Positions 17,341 through 26,732 of a DNA stretch of 64,000 nucleotides are shown here, piece after piece. Positions within the stretch are counted from its first letter, which is position 1, and every line of letters begins with the position of its first letter. Under the pieces are notes generated by a model. The model was not told where the DNA came from. It saw only the letters and a program-made list of their open reading frames with translations, and ran no database searches. The DNA is from Bacillota bacterium (GTDB lineage Bacteria; Bacillota; Clostridia; Christensenellales; Aristaeellaceae), in the NCBI GenBank assembly GCA_023411395.1, contig JAEYOV010000013.1:1-64000 (forward strand), written 5' to 3'. The position numbers and the translations under genes are program-made.

Positions 17341-17398
17341 GGGGAGGGCGTTTTTTGAAAAAACCGCCCTCCCCGTACCCTACCCAAAAAACTTCATA
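17341..17398. repeat. Hairpin repeat family A, copy 2
   Basis: GGGGAGGGCGTTTTTT-G-AAAAAACCGCCCTCCCC hairpin (17341-17374) followed by GTACCCTACCCAAAAAACTTCATA. It lies 13 bases after the tag stop codon and can serve as its terminator-like end. Same family as 12493-12566 and 38041-38105. Confidence 0.7.
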
Positions 17399-17482
17399 GA
17401 CAAAGGAAATATAACTAAAAAAGCAAACAACTCCCATATCTGCGGGATAAGCCCGACGGAAGATACCGGTATCCCTGTATCA

Positions 17483-17561
17483 TGTCATCCTGAACGCAGT
17501 GAAGGATCTTTTGCTTTGTGCCGCGGCAAGATCCTTCAGAACGTTGTTCCTCAGGATGACC
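17483..17561. repeat. Interspersed inverted-repeat element, second copy
   Basis: Left arm TGTCATCCTGAACGCAGTGA, inner arms AAGGATCTT and AAGATCCTT, right arm CCTCAGGATGAC. Same architecture as 10520-10604 with diverged arms. The surrounding 17399-17652 holds no gene. Confidence 0.65.
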
Positions 17562-17652
17562 TGGGACAGATATGATGAATCAAATATTGCCGCAAGCACG
17601 GTCAAGAAATGCTCCTCATCTTTCTGTAGAATAGCAAAGGAGGTGTAAAGCG

Positions 17653-18570
17653 TTGGATCAGTGGCAGCAAGTGAACGCGGTGCAGCGGATGCAGGATTAC
17701 ATCCAATCGCATCTTTTGGAACCCGTCACGCTTGTGGCGCTTTCGCGGGAAGCCGGGTATTCCCCCTTCCACAGCGCCCGTATGTTCAAGGAGTTCACAG
17801 GCCGGAGCCCCTTTGAATACATGCGGCAGTTGCGCCTGACCAAGGCGGCGCTGAAGCTGAGGGATGAAAACGTGCGTGTGCTGGATGTGGCGCTGGACTT
17901 TGTGTTCGACAGCCACGAAGGCTTCACCCGGGCGTTTTCCAGGGAGTTTGGCTTAACGCCCGGGCGGTACCAGAAGAGTCCGGCGCCCATCCGCCTGTTC
18001 CTGCCAGCCAATGTGCGCGAATATTACGCCTACCTGAAAAGAGGAGAGAAAACCATGGAAAAGACTCAAAACGCCAGCTTTGTGTTTGTACAGGTCATCG
18101 ACCGCCCTGCCCGCAAGGTCCTTTTGAAGCGCGGCAAAAAAGCGGAAGACTATTTTGCCTACTGCGAGGAAGTGGGTTGCGATGTGTGGGGCGTATTGTG
18201 CAGCGTGAAGGAAGCGCTGTATGAGCCCATCGGCATGTGGCTGCCGGGGCGTTTCCGTCCGGAAGGCACGTCGGAATACGCACAGGGGGTGGAAGTCCCC
18301 ACCAGTTACAGCGGCGAAGTGCCCGAGGGGTTTGAGGTGATGGACCTTCCGCCCTGCCAGATGATGGTGTTTCAGGGCCCGCCCTACGACGACAATGTGT
18401 TCTTTGAGGCTATCGGGGAAATGGAAAAGGCCATGGAAAGCTACAACCCCGGGCTGTACGGCTTTGTATGGGCCGATGAGGACGGCCCCAGGTTCCAATT
18501 GGAGCCCCAGGGATACCGCGGGTATATTGAGGCCAGGCCGGTGAAAAGGGCAACCGTCCAAGGGAAGTAG
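17653..18570 (+). CDS. AraC-family regulator with GyrI-like effector domain
   Basis: A 305-residue transcription regulator. Residues 1-105 hold two helix-turn-helix motifs (LVALSREAGYSPFHSARMFK and VLDVALDFVFDSHEGFTRAF), and residues 135-300 resemble a GyrI/AraC effector-binding domain of the MarA/Rob-BmrR type that senses small hydrophobic ligands. TTG 17653 is the start, with AGGAGGTG 8 bases upstream. It is monocistronic with its own terminator. Targets are unknown; such proteins often control drug efflux or stress genes. Confidence 0.87.
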   Translation: MDQWQQVNAVQRMQDYIQSHLLEPVTLVALSREAGYSPFHSARMFKEFTGRSPFEYMRQLRLTKAALKLRDENVRVLDVALDFVFDSHEGFTRAFSREFGLTPGRYQKSPAPIRLFLPANVREYYAYLKRGEKTMEKTQNASFVFVQVIDRPARKVLLKRGKKAEDYFAYCEEVGCDVWGVLCSVKEALYEPIGMWLPGRFRPEGTSEYAQGVEVPTSYSGEVPEGFEVMDLPPCQMMVFQGPPYDDNVFFEAIGEMEKAMESYNPGLYGFVWADEDGPRFQLEPQGYRGYIEARPVKRATVQGK

Positions 18571-18595
18571 GTTTCACGCTCTAAGATAATGCGCT

Positions 18596-18626
18596 GCCGC
18601 TCCGCTCATCGTGGGGCGGCTTTTTT
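18596..18626 (+). terminator. Intrinsic terminator
   Basis: GCCGCTCC (18596-18603) pairs with GGGGCGGC (18613-18620), followed by TTTTTT. It ends the AraC/GyrI gene. Confidence 0.85.
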
Positions 18627-18702
18627 ATAAAAGGGCCATGTATCTCTTGCTTGGATGCAAGCCGGATGCGGCGGACGATAAAATCGTCCTTACATGAAGA
18701 CT

Positions 18703-20397
18703 TCAGGACGGATGCCTGCGGCCCGTATCCCGGGGCGTGTAGCTGGGATATTGGTAGCCGGCCGGGCCGGCCGGCATGTCGTTAAAGGCAGCCTCATGGT
18801 TGGCGTCTATGGGAAAAACGTCCCCGTCCGCATTTTGTGGATCCTTATCCTCCCATTCCCCGTCCTCCGCCGCGTTCAGGAAGTCCGCATAGGTGCCTGC
18901 AAACAGCACCGGCAGCGGGTTTTTGGGCGGGCCTTCCAAAAGCTTTCCGTCGGGTTTGAACCTGCCGCCGTGGGCCGGGCAGTCCCAGGTTTTTTCCGAA
19001 GCGTTGAAGTTGAGCTCCGTGGACATATGGGTGCAGGAGATGTCCAGCATGGTGACATGGCCGTTTTCATCCCGGTAGATGCCCGCCTTGTGGCCATGAA
19101 AGCGGATGGGCCGGCCTTCGCCCTTTTCAAGTTCCCTGTACCCCTTGGTTCCCTCCAGCTTTGACTTGACCAGTTCCCCCACGCCGGCCAGCACTTCGCT
19201 GGTGATTTTTTTCATGGAGCTCCAGGTATCACGCCGGCTTCTGGAATACAAACCCTCGAACTCACAGTTGCCCGTTGCAACAAGGTCGGCAATCATCAGC
19301 CCCGCCAGCGTGCCGCTGGACAGTCCCCACTTGCGAAAGCCCGTGGCGATATAGGTATTGGAATCATCCGACAGCCGCCCGATGTAAGGGATCTGGTCGG
19401 GTGTTTGATAGTCCTGGGCCGACCACTTGGCCAGCACATGCTTGACCCCGGCGACCTGGCCTGCAAAGTCGATCAGGTTCTGGTAGTGGTCGCCCGTTTC
19501 TTCCTCATCCCGGCCGGGGAAATAGCTCTCCCCCACCACGATCAGAATACGCTTTCCGTTTTCCACATGGGTACGGATGGAGCGCGTTGGCTCCCCGACG
19601 TTGATGTAGCTGCCGTCCGGCCAGCTTCCATTGGCCTCCACGGCGATGCCGAAATCCCGGCGTGCGTAAAGCCTGGTGAAGAAAATATTGGGCCCGTCAA
19701 AGATGGGATATTGGGTGGCTTGTACTAGATGGCGGCAGCGGATGACCGCTCCGTTTTCCAGCACAACGGTTTTGATATCGTCATCCTCCACCCGGACAGC
19801 CTTCGTGTTGGTATAGATGACCGCGCCGCCCGCCTCGGCGGCGTTTGCCAGACACTGCACGTAGCGTACGGGATGGAATACCGCCTGGCCGGAAAAACCC
19901 AAAAGTGCTTTGCTGCCCTTAGGAAAGGATGGCTTGGTGATCCACTCCGCCGGAATCTCCAGCCGCCGGGCCGCCTCATATTCCGCCAGCAGCATATCCT
20001 TTTCATTGTTTGCGTCGGCGGCGTAGATGAACGCGGTACTATCGGCCATCTGGCAAGCCATGCCGTACTTTTGAGCCGTTTCCGCCGCAAAGCGCAGCGC
20101 CCTGGTCTGGGACCGGGCAAACTCACGGGCGGCGTCGATGCCGTATTTTTCCATGAGGTTGCTGTAAATGATGCTGTGCTGGATGGTCAATTTTCCGGTA
20201 GTGCTGCCCGTGGTGCCGGAACACAGCGTTTCCGCCTCAATGACCACGGGCTTTATGCCCCGCTGCGTAAGGCAATAGGCTGTGGTGATGCCGCTGATGC
20301 CTGCGCCTACGATAAGGACATCGGTTTCCATATTCTTTTCCAGCCGGGGGTATTCCTTCGGTTTTTGTGTTTGATGCCAATAGGAAACATGCTCCAT
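18703..20397 (-). CDS. FAD-dependent oxidoreductase with C-terminal Rieske domain
   Basis: A 564-residue protein with an N-terminal DAO-type FAD domain (VLIVGAGISGI near residue 27; GTTGSTTGKLT later) and a C-terminal Rieske [2Fe-2S] domain with CTHM and CPAHG (C-x-H ... C-x-x-H). This architecture matches the YhfW-like oxidoreductase group in Bacillus and Clostridia; the physiological substrate is not known. The ATG at 20397 follows AAGGAG on the minus strand; the in-frame extension to 20460 has no ribosome site. It is divergent from the cyanophycin operon, with 160 bases between starts. Confidence 0.88.
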   Translation of the reverse strand: MEHVSYWHQTQKPKEYPRLEKNMETDVLIVGAGISGITTAYCLTQRGIKPVVIEAETLCSGTTGSTTGKLTIQHSIIYSNLMEKYGIDAAREFARSQTRALRFAAETAQKYGMACQMADSTAFIYAADANNEKDMLLAEYEAARRLEIPAEWITKPSFPKGSKALLGFSGQAVFHPVRYVQCLANAAEAGGAVIYTNTKAVRVEDDDIKTVVLENGAVIRCRHLVQATQYPIFDGPNIFFTRLYARRDFGIAVEANGSWPDGSYINVGEPTRSIRTHVENGKRILIVVGESYFPGRDEEETGDHYQNLIDFAGQVAGVKHVLAKWSAQDYQTPDQIPYIGRLSDDSNTYIATGFRKWGLSSGTLAGLMIADLVATGNCEFEGLYSRSRRDTWSSMKKITSEVLAGVGELVKSKLEGTKGYRELEKGEGRPIRFHGHKAGIYRDENGHVTMLDISCTHMSTELNFNASEKTWDCPAHGGRFKPDGKLLEGPPKNPLPVLFAGTYADFLNAAEDGEWEDKDPQNADGDVFPIDANHEAAFNDMPAGPAGYQYPSYTPRDTGRRHPS

Positions 20398-20557
20398 GTT
20401 TTTGCTCCTTTGATCGCTTTCTTTCCTATATTGTCCGATTTCATGCCGGTTAAGACGCAATTTGCTGCCAATTTATCCGCCAGATTCCATGATGAACCTT
20501 CCCTTTTCCGGAAATTCTACAGGAGGTTCATAACTTTTGCCGGTTTGGAGGAAGTTC

Positions 20558-21697
20558 ATGCTTTTGCTGACAGGCGGGGAAGTGTTCGCGCCGGAGCCTA
20601 TGGGGCAAAACGATATGCTGCTGTCACCGGAGAAAATCCTGCTGGTGCGGTCTCACATCCCTGCCGTCAAAGAGTATGAAGCGGAGGTTCTTGACTGCTG
20701 CGGGCTGATTTTATGCCCCGCCTTTGTCGACCAGCATGTGCATTTGACCGGCGGCGGCGGCGAAGACGGCCCCCAAAGCCGGGTGCCTGAGATGACGCTT
20801 TCGGAATTGATCCTGGCCGGGGTGGGCACGGCGGCTGGGCTCCTGGGCGCCGACGGCGTCACAAGGAGCGTAGCCTCCCTTTTGTCCAAGGCCCGGGCAC
20901 TGGAGCTGGAGGGGATGAGCACCGCCATCTACACCGGCAGCTACGGCCTGCCAACCGACACGCTGACGGGCAGGGTGCTTCACGACATCGCTTTTGTGGA
21001 CAAGGTGGTGGGCGCCGGGGAGGTGGCCATCTCCGACTACCGCTCCTCCCATCCCAGCCTGCAAATGCTCCGGGAACTGGCCTGGGAGGTGAAGCTGGGG
21101 GGCATGATCGGGGGCAAGGCGGGCATCCTCCACCTGCACGTGGGCGACAGCAAAACGGGCCTTTCGCCGCTTACCGATCTCATTGAGGAGAGCAGCTTCC
21201 CAGTATCCATGTTCGTGCCCACGCATTTGAACCGTAACAAGAAGCTGTTTGAGGAGGCGCTGCGCTACGGCAAAAAGGGCGGCTTCATCGACCTGACCGC
21301 CGGGGAAACGGACGAGCCGGGCCACACCGTGCCCAGGGCGGCGCGGCTTTTGCTGGAAGGTGGCGTGAAGCCTGAGCAGATCACCTTCTCTTCAGACGCG
21401 GGTGGCAGCAACCCCCAAAGCCCGGATGGCCGGGGGCACGCAAACAGCCTGCACAGGGATGCTGTCTCCTGTGTGCGAGAAAAGAACATCCCCCTTGAAA
21501 CCGTGCTGATGATGGTGACGAAAAACCCGGCCGCACGGCTGAAGCTGCATCCGAAAAAAGGCGCGCTGGCTCCAGGCAGCGACGCGGACATCCTGATGCT
21601 GAAAAAGGATGACCTCTCCATTGTTCATTTGATTCTGGGCGGAAAGATTGCCATCAAGGACGGTTCGTGCCTGATAAAGGGAAAATACGAGTCCTAG
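20558..21697 (+). CDS. iadA: Isoaspartyl dipeptidase
   Basis: A 379-residue amidohydrolase-superfamily beta-aspartyl dipeptidase. It has the zinc motif DQHVHLTGGGGEDGP (H60, H62), later metal-site segments HLHVGD and PTHLN, and the catalytic SSDAGGS. It cleaves isoaspartyl bonds in dipeptides. ATG 20558 follows GGAGGAAG (20546-20553); the in-frame TTG at 20537 has a poorer site. It heads the operon with cyanophycinase and cyanophycin synthetase. Cyanophycinase releases beta-Asp-Arg dipeptides, which this enzyme would split into aspartate and arginine, so context gives it a specific job (inference from neighbours). Confidence 0.92.
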   Translation: MLLLTGGEVFAPEPMGQNDMLLSPEKILLVRSHIPAVKEYEAEVLDCCGLILCPAFVDQHVHLTGGGGEDGPQSRVPEMTLSELILAGVGTAAGLLGADGVTRSVASLLSKARALELEGMSTAIYTGSYGLPTDTLTGRVLHDIAFVDKVVGAGEVAISDYRSSHPSLQMLRELAWEVKLGGMIGGKAGILHLHVGDSKTGLSPLTDLIEESSFPVSMFVPTHLNRNKKLFEEALRYGKKGGFIDLTAGETDEPGHTVPRAARLLLEGGVKPEQITFSSDAGGSNPQSPDGRGHANSLHRDAVSCVREKNIPLETVLMMVTKNPAARLKLHPKKGALAPGSDADILMLKKDDLSIVHLILGGKIAIKDGSCLIKGKYES

Positions 21698-21758
21698 GGT
21701 CTGGTATGTTTCATTTGCGCCGGGGGAGAATGTCATAAGGAACGGACAGGAGGCAGCC

Positions 21759-22577
21759 ATGGGAGAAAAGGTGCGCGGTAACCTGATGATCATCGGCGGC
21801 GCGGAGGATAAGCAGGGGGCCAAGGAAATACTCCATGCCGCCGCAAAGGCGTGCGGCGGGGAAAAGGGCCGGATGGTGATCATCGCCACCGCCAGCGCAA
21901 ATTCCAAGGAGCTTGGTGAAACCTACCGCTCGCTGTTTACAAGCCTTGGGGTGGGGTCGGTGCAGGTGGCCGACATACAGACACGGCAGGAGGCCGACGA
22001 CGATGCCTCTGCCCGAATCATCGGGGAGGCCACCGGCATCTTTTTCACCGGGGGCGACCAACTGCGCATTACCAGCGTTCTGGGGGGAACAAAAGCCGGA
22101 GAATCGCTGCACGAAGCGTATCTCACAGGCGCTTTGGTGGCAGGGACCAGCGCCGGGGCGTCGGTGGTATGCAGCACCATGATCACCGACGGATTAAGCA
22201 ACGATCCCGCCCGCAAGTGTACGCTGAAAATGGCGCCGGGCCTGGGGCTTTTGGAGCAGGTGATCGTGGACCAGCACTTCGCCCAGCGGGGACGGCTGGG
22301 AAGGCTCCTTTGCGGCGTGGCCGAAAACCCAAATACCCTGGGCGTGGGCATCGACGAGGACACGGCCATACACGTCTACCCCAATGGCCGCTTTCAGGTG
22401 CTGGGTGCCAATTCCGTTACCGTCATTGACGGAAGGAGCATCAGCTATGCCAACGTATCAGAGCTCAAACCCGACGAGATCCTGGCCATCGCGAATGTAA
22501 CCATACACGTGCTGCCCAGGGGCTATGGTTTTGACATGAAGAAACGCACCATCATCACGCCCTCATCCAAGGAATGA
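21759..22577 (+). CDS. cphB: Cyanophycinase
   Basis: A 272-residue S51-family serine exopeptidase that degrades cyanophycin to beta-Asp-Arg dipeptides. The nucleophile is S131 in GTSAGAS; other family segments are MIIGGAEDK, FTGGDQLRI and DQHFAQRGRLGRLL. Length and motif spacing match cyanobacterial CphB. ATG 21759 follows AGGAGG. It stands 61 bases after iadA and 26 bases before cphA. No export signal is seen, consistent with an intracellular polymer. Confidence 0.95.
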   Translation: MGEKVRGNLMIIGGAEDKQGAKEILHAAAKACGGEKGRMVIIATASANSKELGETYRSLFTSLGVGSVQVADIQTRQEADDDASARIIGEATGIFFTGGDQLRITSVLGGTKAGESLHEAYLTGALVAGTSAGASVVCSTMITDGLSNDPARKCTLKMAPGLGLLEQVIVDQHFAQRGRLGRLLCGVAENPNTLGVGIDEDTAIHVYPNGRFQVLGANSVTVIDGRSISYANVSELKPDEILAIANVTIHVLPRGYGFDMKKRTIITPSSKE

Positions 22578-22603
22578 ATGATTAAGCCGGGAGGCGCAAC
22601 CGC

Positions 22604-25216
22604 GTGGACATCAAGGATATCCGCATCTTCAGGGGCCGCAATGTATACAGTATGCAGCCCGTAATCAAGCTTACGGTGGAACTCACGGAGGAACAGCACG
22701 GCCCCACCGCGAAAGTGAAGGGGTTCAATGACAGGCTGCTTTCCCTGTTTCCCGGCCTTAACACCCACCGCTGCGGCATTGGGGAGGAGGGGGGGTTTGC
22801 AAAGCGCCTTGCGGAAGGCACCTATCCCGGCCACGTGGCGGAGCATGTGATCCTGGAGATGCAAAACATGCTGGGCTATAACGTAGGCTACGGCAACACC
22901 CGCCAGGAGGGGGATACCGCCCAATACCACATTGTATACCGCTATCAGAACGAGCAGGTGGGCGTGGCTTGCGGCAAGACCGTGATCGGCCTGATGAATG
23001 CGCTGTTTGAAGGCAAAAGTCCGAATTTGCAACCGGTTTTGAAGGAGCTGCGCCTGCTGGCCTCCCGCACCGACCTTGGCCCCAGCACCAAGGCCGTTTA
23101 CGAGGAAGCCCAAAAGCGGGGCATACCCGTGACACGGCTGGGCAGCGACAGCCTTTTGCAATTTGGATATGGGAAATATGCAAGGCGGATGGAGGCGGCG
23201 CTCACCGACAAGCCAAGCTGCATCGCCGTGAACATCGCCGGGGACAAACATCTGACCAAGGAGCTTCTTAGGCGCCACGGCGTGCCCGTGCCTGCCGGCG
23301 AAATTGCCTACTCCATCGGCAGTGCGCTGCGCCACGCCGGGGAAATCGGCTATCCCGTGGTGGTGAAGCCCTACGACAGCAACCACGGCAACGGCGTGAC
23401 GCTGAACATATCGAGCCGGGAGGGCATCCCCGATGCCATCAGGCTGGCGCTGGAGTACAGCTCCGCCGCCGTGGTGGAAAAGCACATTGCCGGGCAGGAT
23501 TACCGGGTTTTGGTAGTGGGCGACAAGGTATCCGCCGTGGCCAGACGGCAGCCGCCGCGGGTTAAGGGTGACGGCGTGAGCACCGTGCGCCAACTCACGG
23601 ACCGCGAAAATGAAAATCCCCTGCGGGGGGAGGACCATACCAAGCCCCTGACGAAAATCGAGCTGGACGATGCGGCTGTTCAAACCCTTTCGGAGGCCGG
23701 GCTGAACCCGGATTCTGTCGTCGAAAAAGATATTGAAGTCTTTCTGCGCAAGAATGCCAATTTGTCCACAGGGGGCACCGCCGTCTCCTGCCCGGAAGCC
23801 ATCCACCCTGAAAACGCCGCGCTTGCGGTGCGGGCCGCCAAGGCGCTTGGTCTGGACATCGCGGGGGTGGACATCTGCTCCCCCGACATTTCCGTTCCCC
23901 TTCATGAAAACGGCGGCGCGGTGCTGGAGGTAAACGCCGGGCCGGGGCTGAGGATGCATTTGATGCCCTCCGAGGGCCCGCCCGCCCCGGTGGCCAAGGA
24001 TATATTGGACATGCTCTTCCCCCAGGGTACACCCTATACCGTGCCCATCTGTGCCGTGACGGGCACCAACGGCAAGACCACGGTGACAAGGCTCATCGCC
24101 CACACGCTGTCTTTGGCGGGGCTGAAAGTGGGCATGACCACTACCAGCGGCGTGTATCTGGGGAATGAATGTTTGCTTCCCGGTGATAACACAGGGGCGC
24201 TCAGCGCCAATATCGTATTATCACACCCGGAAACCGAGGCGGCGGTACTGGAAACCGCAAGGGGCGGCATTGTGCGCCGCGGGCTGGGGTACGACCTTGC
24301 GGACGTGGGCGTGGTGACCAACATCAGCGAAGACCATCTGGGCCAGGACGGAATCAACACCCTGGAAGATTTGGCCCATGTGAAAGCCCTGGTAGTGGAG
24401 GCGGTGAAGCCCTGGGGCAGCGCGGTTTTGAACGCCGATGACAAGATGACGCCATATTTTTTAAAACGCGTGCGCTGCAATGTGCTGATGTTTGCCATGA
24501 ACCAGGACTGCGTGCTTCTGAAAGAACACTTGAAGCAGGGCGGCAACGCCGTCTGGGCTCATCAGGGCGGGCTGTATGCCCAGTATCTTGGCAAAACCAC
24601 CATCCTGTGCAGGGTGGAGGATATTCCCATCACCCTAAAGGGCATGGCGTCCTGCAACGTTGAAAACGCATTGGCATCAGCGGCGGCAATGCTCGGCCTT
24701 GGCATACCGGAAAATCAGATACGCCGGGGGCTTACATCCTTCCGCCCCGATGGGGAGGACAACCCGGGCCGGTTCAACATATTCGAGGTGGGCAGCGCAA
24801 AAGTGATGCTGGACTACGGCCACAACATCGCCGGGTACAGCCAGGTGATCGGATTTTTAAAAAAGCAGAATGCGAAACGGCTGGTGGGCGTGATCGGCGT
24901 GCCCGGTGACAGGCAGGACGAATCCGTGAAAAAAGTGGGCGCGCTGTGCGGAGAGCATTTCCAAAGGCTCATCATCAAGGAAGATGCGGACCTGCGCGGC
25001 CGCAAGCCCGGCGAGATTGCGGAGCTTTTGAAAAAGGCCGCCCAAAAAAGCGGAAACCCCCAGTTAGAGCTGGAGGTTTGCCTGAAGGAGGAGGACGCGC
25101 TTTCTAAGGCGGTCGCCACCGCCCAACCGGGGGATTTTATCGCCGTGTTCTATGAAACGTTCGAGCCGCTGAAAAGCATGATTATGACACAGTACCGCGG
25201 CCGGGCGGTAAGGTAA
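22604..25216 (+). CDS. cphA: Cyanophycin synthetase
   Basis: An 870-residue synthetase that builds the Asp-Arg storage polymer multi-L-arginyl-poly-L-aspartate using ATP. Three parts are visible: an N-terminal domain (about 1-160), an ATP-grasp domain (about 215-475; HGNGVTLNISSREGI and the late VLEVNAGPGLRMH), and a Mur-ligase-like domain with P-loop TGTNGKTTVTR near residue 490 and HNIAGY near 745. The length equals that of cyanobacterial CphA, arguing for a full polymer synthetase rather than a truncated form. GTG 22604 follows GGGAGG at 22589. It is last in the operon. Confidence 0.95.
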   Translation: MDIKDIRIFRGRNVYSMQPVIKLTVELTEEQHGPTAKVKGFNDRLLSLFPGLNTHRCGIGEEGGFAKRLAEGTYPGHVAEHVILEMQNMLGYNVGYGNTRQEGDTAQYHIVYRYQNEQVGVACGKTVIGLMNALFEGKSPNLQPVLKELRLLASRTDLGPSTKAVYEEAQKRGIPVTRLGSDSLLQFGYGKYARRMEAALTDKPSCIAVNIAGDKHLTKELLRRHGVPVPAGEIAYSIGSALRHAGEIGYPVVVKPYDSNHGNGVTLNISSREGIPDAIRLALEYSSAAVVEKHIAGQDYRVLVVGDKVSAVARRQPPRVKGDGVSTVRQLTDRENENPLRGEDHTKPLTKIELDDAAVQTLSEAGLNPDSVVEKDIEVFLRKNANLSTGGTAVSCPEAIHPENAALAVRAAKALGLDIAGVDICSPDISVPLHENGGAVLEVNAGPGLRMHLMPSEGPPAPVAKDILDMLFPQGTPYTVPICAVTGTNGKTTVTRLIAHTLSLAGLKVGMTTTSGVYLGNECLLPGDNTGALSANIVLSHPETEAAVLETARGGIVRRGLGYDLADVGVVTNISEDHLGQDGINTLEDLAHVKALVVEAVKPWGSAVLNADDKMTPYFLKRVRCNVLMFAMNQDCVLLKEHLKQGGNAVWAHQGGLYAQYLGKTTILCRVEDIPITLKGMASCNVENALASAAAMLGLGIPENQIRRGLTSFRPDGEDNPGRFNIFEVGSAKVMLDYGHNIAGYSQVIGFLKKQNAKRLVGVIGVPGDRQDESVKKVGALCGEHFQRLIIKEDADLRGRKPGEIAELLKKAAQKSGNPQLELEVCLKEEDALSKAVATAQPGDFIAVFYETFEPLKSMIMTQYRGRAVR

Positions 25217-25360
25217 GGGAAGGCGGCCGGCCCCGCCTGCGCAAGGCCAAAAAGCATACGCTGCCCAGGCGCCGCAGTTCCGCCGTCCTGAAACGGACGC
25301 AACCGCGGAGCACAGGCGGCATGATTAGCAACCATGCCTGACCTGCGGAAAACCGGGTGG

Positions 25361-25783
25361 TCAAAGAATATGCTCGCTGCTCGTCTTGCTCCTGGTTTCC
25401 GTTGTTATGCCGTCCTGGGCAACGTAGCCCGCCTGCGCGCGGTATATCCTGCCTGGCGTGCCGTTGTAGGAAATGGTATAGGTATGTACAGCAGAATTGT
25501 TTTTATATTCTGATTGTGTCGACTTTACCGTCACCCAGGAGTTGTCGCGGTATTCCTGGATCCGGATGTAGTTGAAGCCCAGGGAATTTACCGCCCTGAT
25601 GCACTGAATGATCGCCGTCGCAGACACGGTGTTGCCGGAGGAATAAATCCCTATGGCTGTGAATTGGATCAAAGTGCTTGCCATGGGTGTAATGATCATA
25701 TCAGCGCTTGCCAAGGGCGAAACGACCATCACCCATAGGAGACAGACAACGAGGGCTACCGCGATTCGCCTTTTGTTCTTCAT
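25361..25783 (-). CDS. Small secreted protein
   Basis: A 140-residue exported protein: signal peptide to about residue 27 (VALVVCLLWVMVVSPLASA), then a mature part rich in Ser, Thr and Ile with SYNGTPGRIYRAQAGYVAQD. It resembles small Clostridia secreted proteins of the DUF6147 kind (low confidence). The ATG at 25783 lies 2 bases after the stop of the anti-sigma-like gene, so it is the third gene of the sigma/anti-sigma operon. A role as the surface output of that signalling unit is likely but unproven. Confidence 0.6.
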   Translation of the reverse strand: MKNKRRIAVALVVCLLWVMVVSPLASADMIITPMASTLIQFTAIGIYSSGNTVSATAIIQCIRAVNSLGFNYIRIQEYRDNSWVTVKSTQSEYKNNSAVHTYTISYNGTPGRIYRAQAGYVAQDGITTETRSKTSSEHIL

Positions 25784-25785
25784 AC

Positions 25786-26667
25786 CTATATACCCCTTTC
25801 AAAAATGGAATCAATGGTTTGCAGGAGTTCCTCCCTGGTAACGTCCCCGCCAAGACTGAGGCTGTATGGCGGGTCGACCCAGTAGGCGCAGGTTTCGGTC
25901 AGGTTGTCCATGATATAAAACCTGACCCCTCCCCGGTCATAGACATCCAGCTCCCGTTCATCCTTTTCAAAGCTATAATCGAAGCTTCCATTTGCCATCG
26001 CGCTCTGATAAACCGATATTTGAAGCAACTGCCCTCTGTTTGTATACGTACCCAGCACCCACTTGAGATCTGCGCCGCCGGCTCCACTTTCCGCGCGCTC
26101 CAGCATGAATCCCTTGGGCAGATTTGCCGGCAGCCGGGGCTCCATTTTCAGCTCCACCAGCTTTTTATGAAAAGCGTCTTCCTCACTGCCGCCAAAGCCT
26201 GGCACGTACTGACTTCCCTTGATTTTCCCATGCAGTGCGATTTCCATGTTCATTTGCTCACCGTTTATGCGATGCAGCAACTGCCAAATGTTAAAGCCGA
26301 ATGCATCGATCGTAGTCCCCAGAAGCAGCACGATCAGCAGCACAAAGGAGATAACGGCGGCAGGCCGAAGAGCAAAATGGTATTTCGCCCCGGCTGCGCC
26401 GGCGGCCTTTGATTTTGGGGTCCGGCTTTCCTGCCGGAGATAGGTTCGGACCTTTTCCATCGTCTCCTGTTTTCCGGGCGCATCCGCGCTTTCGGTTTCA
26501 GGGTATAAAAACAAGCGGCATTCCTGTATCAGCGCGCTGTCCATCTCCCGGGCAGGCAGCTGCAGTTGTCCATCCAGAATCCGCTCTACCTCCAAACTGG
26601 TAAGCTCGTCCTTGTACAGTACCTGCTCCAGCCATCTTTTGTATGCAATTACCTGCCTGCGGTTCAT
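25786..26667 (-). CDS. Putative membrane-anchored anti-sigma factor (DUF4367-like)
   Basis: A 293-residue single-pass membrane protein. Residues 1-105 are cytoplasmic, the helix spans about 112-130 (AAVISFVLLIVLLLGTTIDA), and the external C-terminal 150 residues end in a DUF4367-like pattern (GGVRFYIMDN, CAYWVDPPYSLSLGG, EELLQTIDS). DUF4367 tails are common on anti-sigma factors. The GTATG start at 26667 follows GGAGGGGG. It is 65 bases downstream of the sigma gene and nearly abuts the secreted-protein gene. Its cytoplasmic part would hold the sigma factor until an envelope signal arrives (inference). Confidence 0.7.
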   Translation of the reverse strand: MNRRQVIAYKRWLEQVLYKDELTSLEVERILDGQLQLPAREMDSALIQECRLFLYPETESADAPGKQETMEKVRTYLRQESRTPKSKAAGAAGAKYHFALRPAAVISFVLLIVLLLGTTIDAFGFNIWQLLHRINGEQMNMEIALHGKIKGSQYVPGFGGSEEDAFHKKLVELKMEPRLPANLPKGFMLERAESGAGGADLKWVLGTYTNRGQLLQISVYQSAMANGSFDYSFEKDERELDVYDRGGVRFYIMDNLTETCAYWVDPPYSLSLGGDVTREELLQTIDSIFERGI

Positions 26668-26732
26668 ACATCCCCCTCCCTCCGGCACAGATTTGATCGT
26701 TTCAAAACAGCGCAACGCACTATGGCAGAATA

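Noticed and set aside
25217..25360. Terminator between cphA and the secreted-protein gene
   Set aside because: GC-rich short repeats occur but no hairpin with a T-run could be read.
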